Below, piece after piece: positions 6,217 through 11,298 of a stretch of DNA of 11,298 nucleotides. Both the position numbers and the translations under genes were made by a program. The notes below the pieces were generated by a model that searched no databases, had not been told where the DNA came from, and saw only the letters and a list, made by a program, of their open reading frames with translations. The DNA comes from Bryobacteraceae bacterium (GTDB lineage: Bacteria > Acidobacteriota > Terriglobia > Bryobacterales > Bryobacteraceae), in assembly GCA_025929455.1 (NCBI GenBank), contig JAICMB010000058.1, positions 1-11,298 of the forward strand, in the 5' to 3' direction. Each line of letters starts with the position of its first letter. Position 1 is the first letter of the stretch.

Positions 6217-6378
6217 ATGAAGAAGCTCATGAGCCTGATGCTCGGCCTGTCTATGTTGATGGGCGTTGCCACGGTCGCGTTCGCGCAGGACACCACGACC
6301 AACCCGCCGAAGACCAAGAAGGCGAAGAAGGCAAAGAAGGCCAAGAAGGCCAACAAAATGGACACCGAGAAGAAGTAA
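6217..6378 (+). CDS. Small secreted lysine-rich peptide
   Basis: The protein has only 53 residues and is easily missed by length cut-offs. Residues 1-23 are a clear signal peptide: MKK, a hydrophobic core of leucine, methionine and glycine, and a cleavage site after AFA (21-23), leaving a mature form starting QDTTT. The mature 30 residues are a short threonine-proline lead followed by four KKA repeats (34-45) and a charged end (NKMDTEKK). The AAGGAG site upstream and a strong terminator downstream mark it as an independent, probably well-expressed gene. Similar tiny exported peptides with KK-rich tails are, to my recollection, recurrent in Acidobacteriota and lack an assigned function. The polycationic mature form could bind cell-wall polymers, lipopolysaccharide or nucleic acid outside the cytoplasm. 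That is inference. Confidence 0.85.
   Translation: MKKLMSLMLGLSMLMGVATVAFAQDTTTNPPKTKKAKKAKKAKKANKMDTEKK
6316..6351 (+). repeat. Four tandem 9-base repeats coding for KKA
   Basis: The unit AAGAAGGCN occurs four times in a row, differing only in the last base (G, A, C, C). The repeats encode residues 34-45 of the secreted peptide. Copy number could vary between strains by slippage. Confidence 0.9.
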
Positions 6379-6408
6379 GCTTCTCGCCCCGTTTTTTTCC
6401 GAGATTTC

Positions 6409-6457
6409 TGTCGCGCATAGCGGCTCCCGAGGGGGAGGCTATGCGCGACAAGTTTTT
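6409..6457 (+). terminator. Intrinsic terminator after the secreted peptide gene
   Basis: A perfect 13-base inverted repeat (TGTCGCGCATAGC at 6409-6421 and its complement at 6438-6450) is extended inward by CTCCC/GGGAG (6424-6428 with 6433-6437), with a two-base bulge and a four-base loop. The run AGTTTTT follows directly (6451-6457). It ends the peptide transcript about 30 bases past the stop. A weaker hairpin (GAGAAG at 6367-6372 with CTTCTC at 6380-6385) before a run of seven T at 6392-6398 may act in tandem. Confidence 0.85.
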
Positions 6458-6492
6458 AGCTGCCCGCATCGTAGCCGCGGCTGCCCTCCCTA

Positions 6493-6498
6493 TATAAT
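6493..6498 (+). promoter_or_regulatory. Consensus -10 box of the lipoprotein-HemL-cyclase operon
   Basis: A perfect TATAAT lies eight bases before the GTG at 6507 and just after the preceding terminator. Initiation six to eight bases downstream would fall at the start codon, with no ribosome site between, so the transcript is probably leaderless. No strong -35 is seen (CGTAGC at 17 bases). Confidence 0.6.
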
Positions 6499-6506
6499 CA
6501 GAGACA

Positions 6507-6923
6507 GTGAAGCTCATCATCTCCATGGCGCTGTTCTGCGCCATTTCTCTCGGCGTCGTGGCCTGCCGGCAGGATATCGATAACGAAGCGGCGGTCCGCA
6601 GCGGCATTGAGAAATACCTCGCCAAGCGGCCGGATCTTTCGAGCATGGACGTCGCCGTCAAGTCGGTATCGTTCCGCAAAAACGAAGCCGATGCCACCGT
6701 TCACTTTCAGGCCAAGGGCACCACGGCTCCGAACAGCGGCATGGAGATGAAATACGTCCTGGAGCGTAAAGGCGACGAGTGGGTCGTGAAAGGCCGCACG
6801 GGCAACCACGCACAGATGCCGCCCGGGATGGAGAGTCCGCACGGCGGCAGCATGGAACCAGGCGGGCTCCCGCCCGGCCATCCACCCATCGGCGGCCAGC
6901 CCGCTACCGGGCGCACACAATGA
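6507..6923 (+). CDS. Predicted lipoprotein with Pro/Gly/Met-rich tail
   Basis: The protein has 138 residues. Residues 1-19 form a lipoprotein signal (MKLIISMALFCAISLGVVA) with lipid-attachment cysteine C20 in a VVAC lipobox. The next residue is R21, so the aspartate signal for inner-membrane retention is not present. Residues about 25-97 look like a small alpha/beta domain: a helix (EAAVRSGIEKYLAKRP), then strands ending VLERKGDEWVVKGR, reminiscent of small NTF2-like or DUF4878-like folds. The last 38 residues are rich in glycine, proline, methionine and histidine (for example MPPGMESPHGG). I cannot name the family. The GTG start is chosen because it keeps the positive K2 and full signal; the next ATG (M7) would lose them. 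Its end overlaps the flavoprotein start by four bases (ATGA), so the two are translationally coupled. It is first in a five-gene operon. Confidence 0.78.
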   Translation: MKLIISMALFCAISLGVVACRQDIDNEAAVRSGIEKYLAKRPDLSSMDVAVKSVSFRKNEADATVHFQAKGTTAPNSGMEMKYVLERKGDEWVVKGRTGNHAQMPPGMESPHGGSMEPGGLPPGHPPIGGQPATGRTQ

Positions 6924-8098
6924 AAGTCGCGGTGCTCGGCGGCGGCCCGGCCGGATCTTTTGCGGCGGAGCGTCTCGCGCGCGCGGGCGTCGAGACCGTT
7001 CTTTTCGATGAGAAACTTGCCTGGGAAAAGCCGTGCGGCGGCGGGCTGACTTATAAAGCCTGGCACGAGTATCCGTTTCTGTCGGAGAACGCCGCTCCCA
7101 AGAAGGTGATCTCCGAGGCGTGCATTGCCGCGCCGCGTGCGGGTGAAGCGGTCATGGAACTCAGCCGTCCGCTGCTGATCTATTCCCGCCGGGATCTCAA
7201 CGGCATGCTGCTCGATCGCGCGGCTCTGGCCGGCACACAAATCGAGAAATCGCGCGTGCTTGGCATCGAACCCGGCGGACGCGGCTGGCGGTTGCGCACT
7301 CGCAACGGCAGTCTCGATGCCGACTTCTGTGTCATCGCGACCGGCGCGCGCAATCCGCTGCGGAACGTCGGCACGGAATGGACGGCGTCGGACACCATGT
7401 ACGCGCTCGGGTACTACGTCGCCGCCGACCGCGACCGCATCGACATCCAGTTCCTTCCGAATCTCGAAGGCTACATTTGGGTCTTCCCGCGCTGCGGGCA
7501 CCTGTCGGTGGGCATTTGTGGCAAGGGTGAAACGGCACAATCGCTGCGGCAGCGTCTCGAGCGCTACATGCAAGAGAAGGAGATCCCGTACAAGGACGCG
7601 GCATTTTATGGCCATGTGCTGCCGTCACTCGAGCAGCCCGCCTGGAAGAAAAACCGCGTCGCGGGCAACGGCTGGCTCGCGGTCGGCGATGCCGCCGGAC
7701 TTGTGGACCCGATCACCGGCGAAGGTCTTTACTATGCGATGCGCTCCGGTGACCTCGCCAGCCAGATGCTGCTGAACGAGTCCGTCTCGCTCACCGAAAA
7801 AGCGCAGGCCTACTACGAACTCATCCGGCGCGATTTCGGCGCGGATCTGGAGTTCGCGGCTACGCTCGCCAAGCGCGTGTTTCTCGGCCGCTTCCTCTTT
7901 AATACCGTTCCTTCGCGCATGGTGCAGTTCATGCAGCGCAGCCCGCGCTTCCGCGAGCTGATGCAGGATTTGTTTGCCGGCACGCAGCCGTATCTCGGCC
8001 TCAAGCGGCGTCTGTTCCACAACCTGAACGGCACGTTGAGCGAGATCATGATGAACATGTTCTTGAAACGTGTGATCCCCGGCGAAAACGCAGGCTGA
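6920..8098 (+). CDS. Geranylgeranyl reductase-type FAD-dependent oxidoreductase
   Basis: The protein has 392 residues, typical of the geranylgeranyl reductase/ChlP-like family of group A flavoproteins. Residues 1-31 are the FAD Rossmann start: [18 protein letters not shown], ending with the acidic ribose-binding FDE. PCGGGLT (38-44) is the family loop. CVIATGARN (137-145) is the second nucleotide-contact strand, and [19 protein letters not shown] (252-270) is the conserved FAD GD motif. The C-terminal third is helical. Members reduce isoprenoid double bonds, for instance in chlorophyll phytyl chains, archaeal lipids or menaquinone side chains. No photosynthesis genes are visible, so a quinone or other isoprenoid substrate is more likely, but this is inference. 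The ATG overlaps the lipoprotein stop, and HemL follows after 11 bases. A longer in-frame opening upstream exists, but the FAD motif fixes the start here. Confidence 0.88.
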   Translation: MKVAVLGGGPAGSFAAERLARAGVETVLFDEKLAWEKPCGGGLTYKAWHEYPFLSENAAPKKVISEACIAAPRAGEAVMELSRPLLIYSRRDLNGMLLDRAALAGTQIEKSRVLGIEPGGRGWRLRTRNGSLDADFCVIATGARNPLRNVGTEWTASDTMYALGYYVAADRDRIDIQFLPNLEGYIWVFPRCGHLSVGICGKGETAQSLRQRLERYMQEKEIPYKDAAFYGHVLPSLEQPAWKKNRVAGNGWLAVGDAAGLVDPITGEGLYYAMRSGDLASQMLLNESVSLTEKAQAYYELIRRDFGADLEFAATLAKRVFLGRFLFNTVPSRMVQFMQRSPRFRELMQDLFAGTQPYLGLKRRLFHNLNGTLSEIMMNMFLKRVIPGENAG

Positions 8099-8109
8099 TC
8101 TCTTCCGCC

Positions 8110-9369
8110 ATGGACCTGAAAAAATCGGAAGAGCTGTTCGCGCGCGCGCAGACTCTCATTCCCGGCGGTGTAAACTCGCCGGTGCGTGCGTTTCGCGGCG
8201 TGGGCGGCACACCGCCTTTTATCGTGCGCGGCGACGGGGCGCGGATCTGGGATGCCGACAGCAACGAGTACATCGACTACCTCGGCTCCTGGGGGCCGCT
8301 CATCCTCGGGCATCGTCCGCCGTGCGTGATTGAAGCGTTACGCGAAGTGCTCGAAGCGGGCACCAGCTTCGGCGCTCCCACCGAACGCGAATTGGACTTA
8401 GCGGAGCTTGTCCGCCAATGCGTGCCGTCCATTGAAATGGTGCGCCTCGTCAGCTCCGGCACCGAAGCGGTCATGAGCGCGCTGCGGCTGGCGCGGGGCT
8501 TCACCAACCGCGATCTCATCGTGAAATTCGAAGGCTGCTACCACGGCCACGTCGATTCGCTGCTGGTGAAAGCGGGATCGGGTTTGGCGACGCTGGGTAT
8601 CGCCGATGCCGCGGGCGTACCGCAACCGTTCGCGCAGACCACCATTGCCCTGCCCTACAATTCTCCGGACGCCGTTGCCGCTGCGTTTCGCGAGCATGCC
8701 GGCCGCATCGCCGCCGTGATCGTCGAGCCGGTCGCCGGCAACATGGGCTGCGTGCCGCCAGTTCCGGGCTATCTAGCGTATCTGCGGCAAGTGACGGCCG
8801 CTCACGGCGCACTGCTCATTTTCGACGAGGTCATGACCGGCTTCCGCGTCGCGCTCGGGGGCGCGCAGGAGTTGTACGGAATCCGTCCCGACCTCACCAC
8901 GCTCGGCAAAATCATCGGCGGCGGTCTGCCGATCGCGGCGTACGGCGGGCGCGCCGATATCATGCGCATGGTTGCGCCGCTCGGTCCGGTATATCAGGCA
9001 GGAACGCTATCCGGCAATCCCATCGCTGTCGCGGGCGGCATCGCTACACTGCGGTATCTGCTCGAAAACCGCGCAGTGTACGATCAGCTTTCCGCCCGTA
9101 CCGAACGTCTAACGGCTACGCCACCCGCCGGCGCCACCGTAAATCGCGTTGGCTCGATGTTCACGTTCTTCTTCGCGCCCGCCCCCGTAACGGATTGGGA
9201 CTCCGCGCGAAAATCCGACACGGTGCGGTTTGCAAAATTCTTCCACTACATGCTGGACCAGGGCGTCTACTTCGCGCCCTCGCAGTTCGAGTGTGGCTTC
9301 GTTTCAGCGGCGCACAACGACGCGGACATTGACGAGACGGTCCGGGTGGCGCGCGCGTTCGCGGGGTAA
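8110..9369 (+). CDS. hemL: Glutamate-1-semialdehyde 2,1-aminomutase
   Basis: This PLP enzyme converts glutamate-1-semialdehyde to 5-aminolevulinate in the C5 route to haem and other tetrapyrroles, in the cytoplasm. The protein has 419 residues. It starts with [25 protein letters not shown], a hallmark of HemL rather than other class III aminotransferases. Further motifs are [17 protein letters not shown] (114-130), [18 protein letters not shown] (141-158), [10 protein letters not shown] (237-246) with the PLP-pyridine aspartate D239, and [10 protein letters not shown] (265-274) with Schiff-base lysine K267. GTLSGNP (298-304) closes the active site. The stretch between RTERLTA and VNRVGSM (about 331-348) looks roughly ten residues shorter than usual, probably a shortened surface helix. 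All catalytic positions are intact. It follows the flavoprotein by 11 bases and shares one base with the next gene (TAATG). Confidence 0.96.
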   Translation: MDLKKSEELFARAQTLIPGGVNSPVRAFRGVGGTPPFIVRGDGARIWDADSNEYIDYLGSWGPLILGHRPPCVIEALREVLEAGTSFGAPTERELDLAELVRQCVPSIEMVRLVSSGTEAVMSALRLARGFTNRDLIVKFEGCYHGHVDSLLVKAGSGLATLGIADAAGVPQPFAQTTIALPYNSPDAVAAAFREHAGRIAAVIVEPVAGNMGCVPPVPGYLAYLRQVTAAHGALLIFDEVMTGFRVALGGAQELYGIRPDLTTLGKIIGGGLPIAAYGGRADIMRMVAPLGPVYQAGTLSGNPIAVAGGIATLRYLLENRAVYDQLSARTERLTATPPAGATVNRVGSMFTFFFAPAPVTDWDSARKSDTVRFAKFFHYMLDQGVYFAPSQFECGFVSAAHNDADIDETVRVARAFAG

Positions 9370-9980
9370 TGCCATTGCCGGTCGCAGCGCTTGAAAAGAT
9401 TCTGGCCAAGCTTGGTTCGTTCCCCCGGAACATTCTCGACGCCACGGTAGAGCTTGCGGTCGAGATCGCCCGCGAAGGCCGCGAGGGTCACCGCATCGGC
9501 ACGCTGTTTACGCTCGGAGACGCGGACAATGTTCTCAAAAAATCCCGTCCTTTGATCCTCGATCCCGTCGCGCTCCATCCTGCCGCAAAGCGCCGCATTA
9601 CCGACGTCAATCTGCGCGGAACTCTGAAAGAACTTGCGCAACTAGATGGCGCTTTCATCATTGATGATGAAGGACTGGTCGTCGCCGGATGCCGTTATCT
9701 CGACACGGCGGCGGAACACATCGAGATTCCGTTCGGGCTGGGCAGCCGTCATCTCGCCGCGGCGTCCATATCCAAAACGACTCGCGCGGCGGCAATTGTT
9801 GTGTCCGAGAGCGCGGTGGTCCGTATTTTTCATGAAGGCGTGCTCGAAGCCGAAATTCTACCGGAGCTCTGGTTGCTCAACCGGCATACGCTGCAGTTGC
9901 GCGGTGCTCCGCTGCAGCAGGCCCATGATTTCACGGTTTCCACGCAGGACGAACCGCCCCCGAATCCGGAGTCACGATGA
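9369..9980 (+). CDS. Diadenylate cyclase (DisA_N/DAC domain)
   Basis: The protein has 203 residues. Residues about 40-160 form the DAC domain that makes cyclic di-AMP from two ATP. IGTLFTLGD (43-51) is the first strand, LDGAFIIDDEGLVVAGCRYL (92-111) contains the DGA motif (93-95), and GSRHLAAASISKTTRAAAIVVSES (125-148) contains the RH-x-AA site. The usual RHR reads RHL here. The N-terminal 40 residues form a helical region without membrane segments, so this is not a CdaA-type membrane cyclase. There is no helix-hairpin-helix domain, so it is not full DisA. It is closest in layout to soluble short cyclases such as CdaS or archaeal DacZ. The ATG overlaps the hemL stop (TAATG), and its stop overlaps the next start (ATGA), so it is firmly embedded in the operon. 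c-di-AMP usually governs potassium and osmotic balance. Confidence 0.85.
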   Translation: MPLPVAALEKILAKLGSFPRNILDATVELAVEIAREGREGHRIGTLFTLGDADNVLKKSRPLILDPVALHPAAKRRITDVNLRGTLKELAQLDGAFIIDDEGLVVAGCRYLDTAAEHIEIPFGLGSRHLAAASISKTTRAAAIVVSESAVVRIFHEGVLEAEILPELWLLNRHTLQLRGAPLQQAHDFTVSTQDEPPPNPESR

Positions 9981-10375
9981 GACTGTATTATCTCTGCCGG
10001 AAGGAAGACATCTCCGGCGCCAGCGGAACAGGACGGATCGCCGAAGTCGCCGAGTTTGACGATCGCACTGTTGTTGTGCGGTGGATAGGGCACTGGAACA
10101 CCGCGGGCGTCGCCAGCACGACAGTATTCAATTCACTCAACGATCTACTGAAGGTGCACGGACACCAAGGCAGAACCGATGTCGAACTCATCGCGGAGAC
10201 CGGCGATATAGCGGCGCTCGAGATGCGCATCGAGACTTTGCGCGAGGCCTTACGTCGCAGTATCGAGTGCATGAATGCCCATAACGCCCCGGTCCCGGCA
10301 GAAGTCGCGCGCGTATGGGATCGTGAGCGGGTCATTCACGGCGAAGCCGCCCTTCCCGAGGACGGACGCCGTTAG
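9977..10375 (+). CDS. Hypothetical protein, last gene of the cyclase operon
   Basis: I cannot name this 132-residue protein. Residues about 1-70 look like a compact beta-rich domain: YYLCRKEDISGASGTGRIAEVAEFDDRTVVVRWIG, then NSLNDLLKVHGHQGRTDVELI. The pattern of RKED-x-SG-x-SGTG, an RW strand and an HGH-x-GRT block recalls small uncharacterised proteins of phages and diverse bacteria. That is recollection, not a search. Residues about 75-100 are a helix with coiled-coil character (DIAALEMRIETLREALRRSIECM), followed by a polar end. No signal or membrane segment is present, so it is cytoplasmic. Its ATG overlaps the cyclase stop (ATGA) and a GGAG site (9968-9971) lies five bases upstream, so translation is well supported. 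The stop lies two bases from the convergent gene at 10378. A role alongside the cyclase is possible but unproven. Confidence 0.8.
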   Translation: MRLYYLCRKEDISGASGTGRIAEVAEFDDRTVVVRWIGHWNTAGVASTTVFNSLNDLLKVHGHQGRTDVELIAETGDIAALEMRIETLREALRRSIECMNAHNAPVPAEVARVWDRERVIHGEAALPEDGRR

Positions 10376-10377
10376 CG

Positions 10378-11298
10378 TCACTTCTCTTGCCCGAACGTGA
10401 TCTCCGTGTCCGCGCCGAACTTGCGATAGTTCCGGAAATCGATCACGTTGCGGCTGCACTGGCTGGTGCCGCGTTCGCAGCTTAAATTCTCCGAGTGCAC
10501 CGGCAGCAAAAACTTCCGCTCGCCGATGCGCACGAAATCGTAATCCGTCGCCGATTCCACATGGTCCAGCGGAAATTCATCCGGCATGTGCCGCGCTTGC
10601 ATTTCGATGCGCAGCACGCGCGACGTCTCGTCATCGATCCAGACGTTGCCGGTGTACTCCGGAAAATACGCCTGCCCGGCCACTTCCACGTGCCAATGCG
10701 AGTTGCGCTGCAAGACCGAAAATTAGTATACGCGCGCGGCGCGGTTCTCGATGCGGTCGTCCCCTTTCGCACGGAAACGCGCGTTCGTCGCTGGCGAGAA
10801 CACGTCCCGCAGCACCGACGCGAACTCGCCGGTCGACCACGATCCGGTCCGCTCGATCCGTTCTTTCGGCGCCTTGCCGTTGACGAGCACGTTTCGGTAG
10901 CTCTCCTTACCGTTTTCGTACACCACGTCCGCGGTCACGTTGTCGACGGGTTGCCAGGAAGTGTGCTCGCGCGACGCGCGGTCCGTCATGAATCGCGTGG
11001 TCACCTGCTTGACGAGATAGTTCGGCAGCGTTTCGGTAAACGAGTTCGCCGCATCGCGTGCCTTGGCGATGCGAGTATCTGTCGCGCTGGACGGCGGTAC
11101 GGCGGCCGGTTCGGGTGGCGGCGGTTGCGGCGGTAAGCGGTTCTCGGCGACGCGCGATTGCCGCGGCTCCTCGGTTTCGGCGGATTCTTGCTGCTTAGGC
11201 GGCATGCCGCGGCGCAACTTCGGCGGGGCGTCTTCCGGGTCGGCCAGCGGGTGGTCCGGCTCGATGGGCGGCGGCGGACCCTGAGCCTGCGCCGGCGC
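10378..11298 (-). pseudogene. Secreted acidobacterial-type protein with an in-frame stop (5' end outside window)
   Basis: One minus-strand frame runs from the right edge of the window to TGA at 10378-10380, interrupted only by TAA at 10723-10725. The visible part is 191 codons, the stop, then 114 codons. The right edge reads APAQAQGPPPP, like the end of a signal peptide followed by a proline-rich mature start. A second PPQPPPPEPAAVPP linker follows, then a core with NSFTETLPNYLVKQVTTRF, WQPVDNVTADVVYENGKESY, GSWSTGEFASVLRDVFSP and, past the stop, SHWHVEVAGQ, GNVWIDDETSRVLRIEMQA, ESATDYDFV and SRNVIDFRNYRKFG. To my recollection this is a recurrent secreted Acidobacteriota family of unknown function, and the two halves belong to one continuous domain. 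The reading is a nonsense mutation, a recoded stop or a sequencing error. If real, the product ends in ENRAARVY. Confidence 0.78.

Noticed and set aside
6316..6351. Nine-base repeats as a CRISPR-like or regulatory array
   Set aside because: They are contiguous, in frame and explained as KKA codons of the secreted peptide.
6409..6450. Inverted repeat as the end of a mobile element or attachment site
   Set aside because: The two arms are only 16 bases apart and are followed by a T run, which fits a terminator. No target duplication or transposase gene is nearby.
6707..7615. 302-codon open frame on the minus strand opposite the lipoprotein and flavoprotein genes
   Set aside because: The plus strand has clear FAD motifs and a coherent operon. 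The antisense product has no recognisable domain and is a GC-driven shadow.
10378..10713. Separate 111-residue gene starting at the TTG at 10713
   Set aside because: It has no ribosome site or signal peptide and reads as the direct in-frame continuation of the upstream secreted domain, so it is the 3' half of one interrupted gene.
10495..11136. 213-codon plus-strand open frame opposite the interrupted secreted protein gene
   Set aside because: The minus-strand frame shows a recognisable secreted family on both sides of its stop. The plus-strand product is arginine/histidine-rich without a domain. The interruption is a real feature, not a reason to prefer this frame.

Overview
The window is a gene-dense, GC-rich stretch of bacterial chromosome. 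It most resembles an Acidobacteriota genome of the Solibacter/Bryobacter type. That placement is an inference from gene content: a tiny secreted lysine-rich peptide, a secreted protein with an FTETLPNY-type core, a TonB C-terminal domain protein and a YheH-like exporter half. No rRNA marker is present to confirm it. No tRNA, rRNA, CRISPR array, insertion sequence or phage module was seen.

Layout, left to right. (1) 1-2171, plus strand: the 3' end of a TonB-like gene, then a complete ABC exporter half-transporter. (2) 2195-4146, minus strand: a two-gene unit in which a Gfo/Idh/MocA sugar-type oxidoreductase is followed by an IclR-family regulator. (3) 4236-5160, plus strand: two tandem paralogous small membrane proteins of unknown function sharing a GL-x-SHWQVWL core. 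(4) 5167-5975, minus strand: an HU/IHF-like mini-protein translationally coupled to a protein that joins a short HU-like segment to a TIR domain. This is the best candidate for an undescribed system. (5) 6217-6457, plus strand: a 53-residue secreted lysine-rich peptide gene with a strong ribosome binding site and a strong intrinsic terminator. (6) 6507-10375, plus strand: a tightly packed five-gene operon coding for a lipoprotein, a geranylgeranyl-reductase-type flavoprotein, HemL, a DisA_N-type diadenylate cyclase and a hypothetical protein. Three junctions overlap (ATGA, TAATG, ATGA) and the fourth has an 11-base gap. (7) 10378-11298, minus strand: the 3' part of a secreted acidobacterial-type protein, interrupted by one in-frame TAA and running off the window.

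How the parts may work together. The long operon links tetrapyrrole supply (HemL), isoprenoid or quinone side-chain reduction (the flavoprotein) and c-di-AMP signalling (the cyclase), probably from one promoter with a perfect TATAAT box just upstream of the first GTG. The oxidoreductase and IclR regulator look like a small carbohydrate or polyol catabolic unit whose substrate cannot be read from sequence. The HU-like plus HU-TIR pair resembles a DNA-linked sensor coupled to a possible NAD-cleaving effector. That function is inferred from domain content only.
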